Notes under the pieces: generated by a model
The model's input: the letters and a program-made list of their open reading frames with translations, nothing else
Told to the model about the DNA's origin: nothing
Databases searched by the model: none
Part shown: positions 45,182 through 55,900 of the stretch, one piece after another
Position numbering within the stretch: the stretch's first letter is position 1
Layout: every line of letters starts with the position of its first letter
Position numbers and translations under genes: made by a program
Assembly (NCBI GenBank): GCA_030544225.1
Contig: CM060507.1
Location: 558,001 to 622,000, forward strand
Reading direction: 5' to 3'
Length of the DNA stretch: 64,000 bases
DNA from: Skeletonema marinoi
Taxonomy: Eukaryota > Bacillariophyta > Thalassiosirophyceae > Thalassiosirales > Thalassiosiraceae

Positions 45182-45343
45182 GAAGTCGCTCGAACTATCC
45201 CGTGGAGATATAGGAATTTTGGCTAGGCTGATATTTAGGGGGGTATAAGTCGAATATTAGTCAGCTTCTCGTCTAATAATTAGGGAGGGGGGTTTATGAG
45301 CTTTGACCATCTCTAGAGGTTGGGGGATATTTCGAGCGATTTC
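45182..45343. mobile_element. 162-bp MITE-like element with terminal inverted repeats
   Basis: The left end GAAGTCGCTCGAACTATCCC (45,182-45,201) is matched by the reverse complement of the right end, GAAATCGCTCGAAATATCCC (45,343 down to 45,324): 18 of 20 positions. The interior has no coding capacity. No clear target-site duplication is visible. Probably a non-autonomous DNA transposon remnant; a simple hairpin is the alternative. Confidence 0.6.
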
Positions 45344-45483
45344 GCAGAACATCAAAAATCAAAAATCTCTTCCACCATCACCATCACCATCACCATTCAC
45401 CATCACAATGAAGTGAAAGTAGCAACGCACCTCGATACATATGAAGAACAGCTTCTGCAATAAATAACAAATACACCATCGAA

Positions 45484-47289
45484 ATGATGTCATCACTCCT
45501 CCACAAATCGCTCCAAAAAGCATCCCTCCTCTCCCATACCAACAACAACCTGTCCCTCCAAAAACGATGCCTCCACGCATTCAAAGAAATCACCTCCCCC
45601 TTCGGCTGCATGACCAAAGTAATCTGCACCCTCGGTCCCTCCACCGACTCCAAAGAAATGATCGACAAACTCGTCTTACACGGGATGACAGTCGCCCGAT
45701 TAAACTTTTCCCACGCTGGTGATGATTACACTTACCCTACCAAATTGATGGATTTGGTACGAAATGCTCCCGGAAGACATGTCCGATTGATTGATGGGGC
45801 GTATGAACATAATGATGGTCCGAAGAATATAAGGGCGATATTGGTGGATACCAAGGGTCCGGAGATACGTACACGGCCATTGCAGGGGGGTGTGGAGGTT
45901 GCGGAAATTGCATCTGGTGCCATTGTGGAAATTACTACGGAGGATGTATCGAGTGATCCTGCCCCGGAGTCGGCAGAGGGACCACATCGTATTCAGGTGG
46001 ATTATGAATCGATTGCTTCGACTATGGAGGTTGGTTCCAAGATATTATTAGATGATGGGTTGATTGAATTGGAAGTCACAGATATTGATAATGATGGAAT
46101 TGTCCAAACTGTCGCGTTGAATGGAGGACCAATCAAAAAGAACAAGGGGGTGAATCTGCCAAATACAGCGATTGATTTACCCGCATTGACGGAGAAGGAT
46201 AAACGTGATTTGAAGTGGAGTTGTGAGAATGGGGCAGATTATGTGGCTGCTTCGTTTATTCGGACTGGTGCGAATGTGAGGTCGGTGATTGCGTATTTGG
46301 AACGGTGTGTTCAGGAATTGCAATCGGAACAGCCGGAGAAGGAGTTTATGCGGCCACTGGTGATTTCCAAGATTGAGAATAAGGAGGGGTTGGATAATTT
46401 TGATGAGATTTTGCATGAATCAGATGGGATTATGGTTGCTAGAGGGGATTTGGGTGTCGAGATCCCTTTTAGAGAGGTATTCGCAGCACAAAAGATGATG
46501 GTGGAACGGTGTAACAGAGTGGGCAAGCCGGTGATTGTGGCCACTCAAATGCTTGATAGTATGCAAAAGAATCCCAGACCGACAAGAGCTGAAGTGACCG
46601 ACGTAGGAACGGCATGTGTAAGTAGTTTGTTGTGTTGACTTTTGTTGTTATTGAAAGTACAATACCAAAAACCTCAACCCCGTATAACACTTTCGAAACT
46701 GCTTTAGTTGGATGGTGCTGATGCTGTAATGTTGAGCGGAGAAACGGCTGCTGGTAAGTATCCATTAGAGGCAATCAAGGCGATGAAAGGTGTGCTAAGC
46801 GAGTCGGAAGATATCAAGTTGTCAAAGAAGCAACTATACTTCAGTGACCACGATGTTATCACATCGTCAAGTAACTATCTAGAGGAAGAAATGCACGTGG
46901 TAGCAAGCAGCGCAGTTAGGACTGCACTTGAGATGGATGTCAAGGCGATCATTGTCCTATCTCTTACCGGGAAGACAGCTCGTGCAGTGGCGATGCACAA
47001 ACCCTCTGTACCTGTTCTTGCGTTTTGTACAGACATTCAAGTTGCAAGGAGACTCCAGCTGCACCGGTCCGTGAAACCCATCCTCTTCCATTCCTGCATG
47101 TCTACCCAGAGTGAAGGGGGGTGGCGAATGGCCACATTGCGTGGAGAGGCGGTGAGGACAGCGAAGGAGATTGGTTACATTCGTAATGGGGATAGGGTGA
47201 TTTTTATGGATCGGTCAAAGGGGAAGAAGAATGATATGTTTGAGTACTCGCACAATATCAAACTGTCGACGATCCGTTCTGCGCAATAA
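45484..47289 (+). CDS. Pyruvate kinase, 571 aa
   Basis: Converts phosphoenolpyruvate and ADP to pyruvate and ATP, the last step of glycolysis. Exon 1 45484-46617, intron 46618-46707 (GTAAGT to CTTTAG), exon 2 46708-47289, phase 0. Motifs: [57 protein letters not shown] with the catalytic Lys, [15 protein letters not shown] (metal and substrate site), and [29 protein letters not shown] joined to [19 protein letters not shown] across the intron. The C-terminal domain follows ([24 protein letters not shown]). The first ~40 residues are Ser/Leu/Lys/Arg-rich and lack Asp and Glu until KEI, which suggests a mitochondrial presequence; no plastid ASAF motif is seen. It is the only central-metabolism gene in the window. 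Confidence 0.95.
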
Positions 47290-47389
47290 CTTAGTAGGAT
47301 GTGCTTGTACAGGATATGTTGCTGTTTTCTAGGTTATGTTTTTAATGCCTTTGTGCATCAGCTTAGATCATTATAACGATAATGATATT
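47290..47389. other. Short 3' flank between convergent genes
   Basis: Pyruvate kinase and the MORN gene converge here; about 100 bp remain before MORN-tail similarity begins. No separate feature seen. Confidence 0.5.
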
Positions 47390-47700
47390 CAACACTACTA
47401 CTACATCTGGCACCATGTGTGATGCATGCTTCAGGAATTGAGATGCAAACATGGGAGGTATGTATGCTACTTCGGCGTCATAATTGTTGACGTCACTGTC
47501 TTCATCGGATGGTGCTTCACGTGTTGTTGACTTTGCTTTGAATTCATCATTATCATGGTAGACTTGTTTGTTAAACCCGACAACATATTCAAAGATACCA
47601 AACCTCTTTCCATCATTCCACTCCCCGATATCAATTTTTGTGTGTATATAAAGATGGATTGATTCTGATTGTCCACTCACTCCCCGACACAACTTCCTAT
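47390..47700 (-). pseudogene. Detached C-terminal tail of MORN gene 1
   Basis: The minus strand reads IGEWNDGKRFGIFEYVVGFN, then KQVYHDNDEFKAKS and EAPSDEDSDV, clearly like IGEWKTGKKCGLFEDVFRSS, KQVYYENDEVKSD and ESPSDGDTDT of the 61.4-kb gene. Between the stop of MORN gene 1 and this stretch, a short insertion of about 70 bp follows TTGAAATCTATC; it contains a second GGGGAGTG. It could be a missed small intron, but no good donor was found. Confidence 0.6.
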
Positions 47701-47713
47701 AAACAGATAGATT

Positions 47714-48391
47714 TCAATACATATCAAGCGGCATCTTGTCATTAATCCACTCTCCAGTAATAACATCACCATTCGTCAACATGAACGATCCCGAGCCATG
47801 CCGCACACCAACTCTCCATTCACCTTCATAAATCTCCTCATTTGCATAAGTCATGAGTCCCCTACCATGCTTTTTATTGGCACGCCACTGCCCCGTATAA
47901 ACGTCCCCATTGGAATAATTAAGTGTTCCAACCCCATCCGGTCGACCATCTCTATAATCTCCAGTGTACCACACGTCTCCATTGGCATGTCGTTTGGTCC
48001 CCTTGCCGTGCTTTTTGTTTTCTCTCCATTCTCCATCATAGGAACTCCCATCCGGCCACTTCTTTATTCCAACTCCGTGCTTTTTATCATCCTTCCATTG
48101 ACCACTGTACGAACTCCCATCGGTCCATTTGTACATCCCCTCACCGTGTCTTAGACCATTCTTCCACTCCCCCTCGTAAAAGCCGTTGGAGTAGGTCCAT
48201 CGTCCTCTGCCATGGGGCTCCCCGTTATCGGCTAATTCTCCTTCGTAGATGATGGCGCCGTTCTTCCAGATGCCGTTGGAAATTCGTCCGTCGGCGTATT
48301 TTAATTTTCCTATTCCGTGTGGTTGGAAGGAACCTTCGTAGACGGAGCCGTTGCCGTAGTTTATTGTTACTGTTCCTGGATTCGTGTTCAT
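47714..48391 (-). CDS. MORN-repeat protein 1, shortened, 225 aa
   Basis: About nine MORN repeats (for example GLRHGEGMYKWTDGSSYSGQ, KHGKGTKRHANGDVW, NKKHGRGLMTYANEEIY). MORN repeats form beta-hairpin rods that bind membrane lipids or scaffold proteins. The ORF starts at MNTNPGTVTINYGNGSVYEG, corresponding to the SGKGTINYDNGD start of the copies at 61-64 kb. It ends at DKMPLDMY, where the other copies continue with MHGKGTYEYADG and a C-terminal tail. The remains of that tail lie just downstream (47,390-47,700). The shortened protein may still be functional because the repeat array is intact. Confidence 0.8.
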   Translation of the reverse strand: MNTNPGTVTINYGNGSVYEGSFQPHGIGKLKYADGRISNGIWKNGAIIYEGELADNGEPHGRGRWTYSNGFYEGEWKNGLRHGEGMYKWTDGSSYSGQWKDDKKHGVGIKKWPDGSSYDGEWRENKKHGKGTKRHANGDVWYTGDYRDGRPDGVGTLNYSNGDVYTGQWRANKKHGRGLMTYANEEIYEGEWRVGVRHGSGSFMLTNGDVITGEWINDKMPLDMY

Positions 48392-48954
48392 CTGTTATAT
48401 TGTTGCTATTCTCTTTAGTCAAGTGCCTCGGCGGAAGAATAAGGCAAAGGAGGTGGGTAGAATGACCTGTGGTATTGTAGACAATGGTTGGTTGTTGGTT
48501 GTGTCATGTTGTTCGCTCGCTGATCGCGTTTTTGGTGGAGCGGTAATGGTGTCCGGCATGAGTCTCTATGAAAATGAGAAAGAGGAAGGAATTAGTGTCC
48601 GATGTGACATGATTTATTCACTGACCAACTAAGTGGTCACTTTTTCACTGAAATATAACTCTTCCGCTGGTACGAAACTTGAGCAGGCATAATAGCTTCA
48701 TGGTTTTACACTCCTCAATATCATCTTTGTTGGTGGTACAACTCTCTCACATCACATATGCTGTGTATCTTAGTCTTAGTGGCTAGTGTTACTACCACTA
48801 CCAGCCGCATTTGCATTTGACTTTGACAACTTTGTTTAGATAGTTCAAATTCAAAGAAAAACTACTCTCACACTCTAGGGTAATTAAACTCTAACCAATA
48901 TTCTACTACTATACCTATACAACATGACCATAATTCATAGCCTAGGGACTAGGG
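48392..48954. other. Intergenic region, no supported gene
   Basis: Only short frames. 48,780-48,960 matches the spacer next to the MORN genes at 61,180 and 62,610 (GACAACTTTGTTTAGAT at 48,826 and 62,629), so the spacer is repeated too. Confidence 0.6.
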
Positions 48955-49745
48955 AGGAGAAGTGCTAACATTGCGACGCTTGCGCTTGAGGCTAAGTCCT
49001 ATGGTCAGGTTATGTACCGTGCGTGGTAGTCTGTTCTCAGCCGCCACGGGGGCGGGGGCTAACCTAGGCTTATAGGCTTAAATCGATGCTCTCGGTGAAT
49101 GAGAACCGTGACGTATTGTACGAAAAATAAAAAAATATATCCATGCACAACACAACAATTTGAAACATCGCTTAGTACGCTGCGGATTTGAACTCCTCTC
49201 ACTCTCAGCTTTCCACAGCTATGCCCGCCGACTTCAGGGCTCCAATATATTCGCTGAGAAAAGATTTGCTGGGGAGGATGACCATAGACTTAGAGCCTTG
49301 ATAGGTGAGCCTTCGTCAGTATCGGTGTCTACCTACATCATCCGATGTTGTTTCACTCACATCATCCGATGTTGTTTCACTCTTGACAATTAAGTCTGAT
49401 TTGACTTCATCATTCTCATAGTAGTAGTAGACTTGTTTTCTAGCCCTGATAATATCGTCAAACAAGCCACACTTCTTCCCCTCCTTCCACTCTCCGATAG
49501 ATTTGAATATGTCCCCATCGGCGTATTCATAGGTGCCTTTGCCATGCATTTCGTGGGAGCTGAAGTCACCCTCAAACACATCCCCATTATGGTATTTCAT
49601 TGTGCTTGTGCCTTTTCCATCTTTGCAGTCCTCCTTCCATTCACCGTCGTAGTCGTAGTCGTAGATGTCTTGAGTCTTGATTAGCGCGAGTCATTACTCC
49701 CTTGCAGTGCCACTTATCGGCACGCCACTCTCCATCGTCAGCGTT
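48955..49745 (-). pseudogene. MORN-repeat gene 2, decayed and split by an insertion
   Basis: On the minus strand, 49,600-49,316 reads MKYHNGDVFEGDFSSHEMHG, GTYEYADGDIFKSIGEWK, and KQVYYYYENDEVKSD, the typical C-terminal half. A duplicated ETTSDDV follows. The last codons of the family tail (like KRRNVSISPP) are found at about 48,955-48,982, on the other side of a 318-bp insertion. Upstream, MORN remnants (DGEWRADKWHCKGVMT, near 49,740-49,690) are out of frame, partly because of a CGACTA triplet expansion. No start codon or N-terminal repeats remain. Confidence 0.75.
48983..49300. mobile_element. 318-bp insertion with terminal inverted repeats in MORN gene 2
   Basis: It interrupts a sequence that is continuous in the sister locus (GCGCCGCTTGATAGGTG at 59,952). 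The left end CTTGAGGCTAAGTCCTATGG (48,986-49,005) pairs with the right end (49,278-49,300), which in reverse complement reads CAAGGCTCTAAGTCTATGG. CTTG flanks both sides (48,979-48,982 and 49,297-49,300), a candidate 4-bp target duplication. The interior is non-coding with a G/C-rich spot (GCCACGGGGGCGGGGG). A non-autonomous DNA transposon (MITE) fits best. Confidence 0.65.
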
Positions 49746-49904
49746 AAAAAGTTACAATCGAAAGTAAGTCTCTTTTTAATCACATTAATATTTATTCCCC
49801 TAGATACTGCATAGATCTTTCCCCTGATTCGTTACACTTATTACACAGCAGATCTACTTTTCTTTCCCCCCTTGACCTTGACTTCTTCCACTACTTGGAC
49901 AGAC

Positions 49905-52900
49905 CTACTTGTAGCTGCACTTTGAAACCCAAGGCAATTTGTTTTTGCAGCACTTTTCTTTACTGCTGTAGAGCTCCTCCCAAAAGTTCGCAACACCACC
50001 ACAAGGCGACGCTCCACTGCAATCTTGAACGCATTTCGAGTCTTCCCAACTGACGTACCACTTATTACTCCCTACAGCTGTAGTACCCAAGCACTCGTTG
50101 ATATCCCAGTAAAAATGCCTCTCGCAGCATTTTTTGAGCGTGGTAGATAGATACCACTTTTGATTACTTATCATATAGTCTGGGATTTTACCATCCGCTA
50201 GACAAGTGCTTGTACCTCCCCCAGACCAATCGGGATAGAATTCACCGTTAGTCAACTCTGGTGTGGTCCCCGTACACGTATATAAATCCCATTCATAGAA
50301 CTTTTTGCAGCATTCTTCTCTTGTATTGGATAAGAAATATTGATGATTGCTCAGCATATAGTAGGGCTCTTGGCCGTCATCAACGCAACCATTGTTGGTG
50401 CCCTCCCAATCAGGATAATATAACATAACATTGCAATCATCATGGTCTGGAGGATATCTTCCCAAGCAAGATTCATACAAATAGCCCCCAAAGAATTTTT
50501 TACAGCAGGCTGACATAGAGCTTGATAGCCATTCTGTCGGGTTCACAGCCATGTAATCTGGTTCATCGCCATCGTTCCTATTTGAAGTTGGATATGAATT
50601 AGAGATTAGAGGATTGTGAGAATGTAAGTGAGCACAAAGAATTTCAACACACGAAATCATAAAAGTGAAAGAAATGACACTTACCTGCATCCCTCACTCC
50701 CACTTGTCCATAAAGGATAGAACAAATTGACACCACCCGCCTTCGAGGGAGATTCAGTAGGTGCCGATGAAGGTGAGCAAGACGGTGTGGAAGAAGGTTC
50801 TGACGATGGTTGCGAGGAGGGCTGAGATGAAGGCTCAAACGATGGTTGAGATGAAGGCTCTGACGAAGGCGCAGATGATGGTTGCGATGAGGGCTCGGAT
50901 GAAGGCTCTGACGAGGGCTCAGATGAAGGCTGAGCAGACTCGGAAGGAGTCAAACTAGGCTCAGAAGAAGGCTCAGATGAAGGTTGAGTAGACTCGGAGG
51001 GAGTCAAACTAGGCTCAGACGATGGCTCAGACGACCTCAAAGTAACAATGGTCACCGGATCAGACACTTCGATAGAATCAATTCCTGTGAAGCCAGCGAG
51101 TGCAGTAATCGCTCCATCTGCTGCTGCCTGACTTATGGAAGCAGTGATTGATCCAGCATTCGAAGCAATACTAGTAGACACGACTCCAGCCGTATCTAGA
51201 AGAGCCTGTTCAGCCGCAGCACAAGCATCCTCAGGAGAGCAGAGAACTGTTAAGGTAACTTGATAAACAACCGTAACCGCACCATCACTGGATAGCTGAC
51301 GCCGAGTAGGAGCCGACAGCATATCACCAAACTGAGTGACAACAACTGATGAGCCATTTGGAACATAACTCGCAAAGTTAATTTCAAGAAATGAAAGCAG
51401 TTCATCCTTCTGGTTGGAAGTGTAACTGTTAAAATCAACACCAGGGAACAACATATCCATAGAAACTCCAAAAACGGCACGGACTTTTCCTCCCAGTAAG
51501 GTAGACGGAGCAACTGACGGCGCTGAAGACTTGGAAGGAGACAAACTAGGCACTGATGATGGCTCAGACGATGGCTCACTACTTGGCTCAGAACTCGGTT
51601 CAGACGATGGCTCGGATGACGGTTGAGATGATGGCTCTGATGAAGGTTCTGATGTTGGATTGGTAGAGTATGATGGATTCAACGATGGCTCAGACGACGG
51701 CTCAGCTGACTTAGAAGGAACCAGACTTGGTTGAGACGATGGCTGGGATGAGGGCTCCCTACTCGGCTCTGAACTTGGCTGCGACGAAGGCTTTAACGAT
51801 GGTTCTGAGGAGGGCTCTCTACTTGGCTCAGAACTCGGCTCAGACGATGGCTCGGACGACGGTTGAGATGATGGCTCCAATGAAGGAACTGATGTTGGAT
51901 TGGTAGAGTATGATGGATGCAACGATGGCTCAGACGACGGCTGAACAGACTTAGAAGGAGCCAAACTTGCAACCTTAGAGGGAGTCAAGCTGGGCTGAGA
52001 TGATGGTTGAGATGATGGCTGAGATGAGGGCTCCCTACTCGGCTCTGAACTTGGCTGCGACGAAGGCTTTAACGATGGTTCTGAGGAGGGCTCTCTACTT
52101 GGCTCAGAACTCGGCTCAGACGATGGCTCGGACGACGGTTGAGATGATGGCTCCAATGAAGGAACTGATGTTGGATTGGTAGAGTATGATGGATGCAACG
52201 ATGGCTCAGATGAGGGCTGAACTGACTTAGAAGGAGCCAAACTTGCAACCTTAGAGGGAGTCAAGCTGGGCTGAGATGATGGTTGAGATGACGGCTGAGA
52301 TGAGGGCTCCCTACTCGGCTCTGAACTTGGCTGCGACGAAGGCTTCAACGATGGCTCTGAGGAGGGCTTTCTACTTGGCTCAGAACTCGGCTCAGACGAT
52401 GGCTCGGACGACGGTTGAGATGATGGCTCCAATGAAGGAACTGATGTTGGATTGGTAGAGTATGATGGATGCAACGATGGCTCAGACGACGGCTGAACAG
52501 ACTTAGATGGAGACAAACTCGCAACCTTAGAGGGAGTCAAGCTGGGCTGAGATGATGGTTGAGATGATGGCTGGGATGAGGGCTCCCTACTCGGCTCTGA
52601 ACTTGGCTGCGACGAAGGCTTCAACGATGGCTCTGAGGAGGGCTTTCTACTTGGCTCAGAACTCGGCTCAGACGATGGCTCGGACGACGGTTGAGATGAT
52701 GGCTCCAATGAAGGAACTGATGTTGGATTGGTAGAGTATGATGGATGCAACGATGGCTCAGACGACGGCTGAACAGACTTAGATGGAGACAAACTCGCAA
52801 CCTTAGAGGGAGTCAAGCTGGGCTGAGATGATGGTTGAGATGATGGCTGAGATGAGGGCTCCCTACTCGGCTCTGAACTTGGCTGCGACGAAGGCTTCAA

Positions 52901-55900
52901 CGATGGATCTGAGGAGGGCTTTCTACTTGGCTCAGAACTCGGCTCAGACGATGGCTCGGACGACGGTTGAGATGATGGCTCCAATGAAGGAACTGATGTT
53001 GGATTGGTAGAGTATGATGGATGCAACGATGGCTCAGACGACGGCTGAACAGACTTAGATGGAGACAAACTCGCAACCTTAGAGGGAGTCAAGCTGGGCT
53101 GAGATGATGGTTGAGATGATGGCTGAGATGATGGCTCCCTACTCGGCTCTGAACTTGGCTGCGACGAAGGCTTCAACGATGGATCTGAGGAGGGCTTTCT
53201 ACTTGGCTCAGAACTCGGCTCAGACGATGGCTCGGACGACGGTTGAGATGATGGCTCCAATGAAGGAACTGATGTTGGATTGGTAGAGTATGATGGATGC
53301 AACGATGGCTCAGACGACGGCTGAACAGACTTAGATGGAGGCAAACTCGCAACCTTAGAGGGAGTCAAGCTGGGCTGAGATGATGGTTGAGATGACGGCT
53401 GAGATGAGGGCTCACTACTCGGCTCAGATGTTGGATTGGTAGAGAATGATGGATTCAACGATGGCTTTGATGATGGCTGAACAGATCCCGAGGGTGACAA
53501 ACTTGGTTGAGATGATTGCTGAGGCTGAGATGAGGGCTCACAGATGCGCATGTGATCAGCTGGAATGACTTCCCGAGCTTGCGATCCGTATGACCAAGCA
53601 AGGGCTAGATTGTCCCCACCATCACGTTCCTTCATTAGAGCTTCCATATAGTAGGCTCTACCAGCAATGAGTGAGATTTCTGTTGACTGCTGCTTAGCGG
53701 GGTACTTATCCCATTGACGGGGACTCGTAAAACTACCACCAGGAACATTCGCAATAAGGGCTTTGTTCGCTGGATCTTCATCCAGACTCAAAAACAACTG
53801 ACCTTCTTCATTTGATGCGATCCAGAAGGTATAGGACCCAGTTTCAGGTGCTACAAGCCATCCCTTGATACGTTGACCGTAACTGTCACCACTGTTCGTC
53901 GGAGCTTCAAGAATAGATTCAAGCCTAACCGAGCTATTGGGAGGTCTCGAGTTGATTGCCTGATTAAGGGTGTAGACATATTTTCCTCCAATGTTCGTCC
54001 AAGTTTCAAGCGTAGCCCCGTTGGTACATTCTCCTGCAGATGGCTGAACAGATCCCGAGGGAGACAAACTTGGTTGAGATGACGGCTGAGATGATGGCTC
54101 ACTACTCGGCTCAGATGTTGGATTGGTAGAGAATGATGGATTCAACGATGGCTTAGATGATGGCTGAACAGACTTAGAAGGAGTCAAACTCGCAACCTTA
54201 GAGGGAGTCAAGCTGGGCTGAGATGATGGTTGAGATGATGGCTGAGATGAGGGCTCACTACTCGGCTCAGATGTTGGATTGGTAGAGAATGATGGATTCA
54301 ACGATGGCTTTGATGATGGCTGAACAGATCCCGAGGGTGACAAACTTGGTTGAGATGATTGCTGAGGCTGAGATGAGGGCTCACAGATGCGCATGTGATC
54401 AGCTGGAATGACTTCCCGAGCTTGCGATCCGTATGACCAAGCAAGGGCTAGATTGTCCCCACCATCACGTTCCTTCATTAGAGCTTCCATATAGTAGGCG
54501 CTACCAGCAATGAGTGAGATTTCTGTTGACTGCTGCTTAGCGGGGTACTTATCCCATTGACGGGGACTCGTAAAACTACCACCAGGAACATTCGCAATAA
54601 GGGCTTTGTTCGCTGGATCTTCATCCAGACTCAAAAACAACTGACCTTCTTCATTTGATGCGATCCAGAAGGTATAGGACCCAGTTTCAGGTGCTACAAG
54701 CCATCCCTTGATACGTTGACCGTAACTGTCACCACTGTTCGTCGGAGCTTCAAGAATAGATTCAAGCCTAACCGAGCTATTGGGAGGTCTCGAGTTGATT
54801 GCCTGATTAAGGGTGTAGACATATTTTCCTCCAATGTTCGTCCAAGTTTCAAGCGTAGCCCCGTAGGTACATTCTCCTGCAGATGGCTGAACAGATCCCG
54901 AGGGAGACAAACTTGGTTGAGATGACGGCTGAGATGATGGCTCACTACTCGGCTCAGATGTTGGATTGGTAGAGAATGATGGATTCAACGATGGCTTAGA
55001 TGATGGCTGAACAGACTTAGAAGGAGTCAAACTCGCAACCTTAGAGGGAGTCAAGCTGGGCTGAGATGATGGTTGAGATGATGGCTGAGATGAGGGCTCT
55101 CCACTTGGCTCAGGACTCTGCTCAGACGATGGCTCGGACGACGGTTGAGATGATGGCTCCAAAGAAGGAACTTTCGTTGGATTGGTAGAGTATGATGGAT
55201 GCAACGATGGCTCAGACGACGGCTGAACTGACTTAGAAGGAGACAAACTCGCAACCTTAGAGGGAGTCAAGCTGGGCTGAGATGATGGTTGAGATGACGG
55301 CTGAGATGAGGGCTCCCTACTCGGCTCTGAACTTGGCTGCGACGAAGGCTTCAACGATGGATCTGAGGAGGGCTTTCTACTTGGCTCAGAACTCGGCTCA
55401 GACGATGGCTCGGACGACGGTTGAGATGATGGCTCCAAAGTAGGAACTGACGTTGGATTGGTAGAGTATGATGGATGCAACGATGGCTCAGACGACGGCT
55501 GAACAGACTTAGATGGAGGCAAACTCGCAACCTTAGAGGGAGTCAAGCTGGGCTGAGATGATGGTTGAGATGATGGCTGAGATGAGGGCTCACTACTCGG
55601 CTCAGATGTTGGATTGGTAGAGAATGATGGATTCAACGATGGCTTTGATGATGGCTGAACAGATCCCGAGGGTGACAAACTTGGTTGAGATGATTGCTGA
55701 GGCTGAGATGAGGGCTCACAGATGCGCATGTGATCAGCTGGAATGACTTCCCGAGCTTGCGATCCGTATGACCAAGCAAGGGCTAGATTGTCCCCACCAT
55801 CACGTTCCTTCATTAGAGCTTCCATATAGTAGGCTCTACCAGCAATGAGTGAGATTTCTGTTGACTGCTGCTTAGCGGGGTACTTATCCCATTGACGGGG

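Noticed and set aside
49170-49245. tRNA-like GAGTTCAAATCC on the minus strand
   Set aside because: Only one base pair of the T stem forms, and it lies inside the 318-bp inverted-repeat element.
52000-53286. Recurring 60-codon Met/Ala-rich plus-strand frames
   Set aside because: They are the antisense shadow of PSSEPS codons in the 276-bp repeat.
51710-53385. CRISPR-like regular repeats
   Set aside because: Repeats are 276 bp without unique spacers, keep one reading frame and belong to a eukaryotic-type gene.
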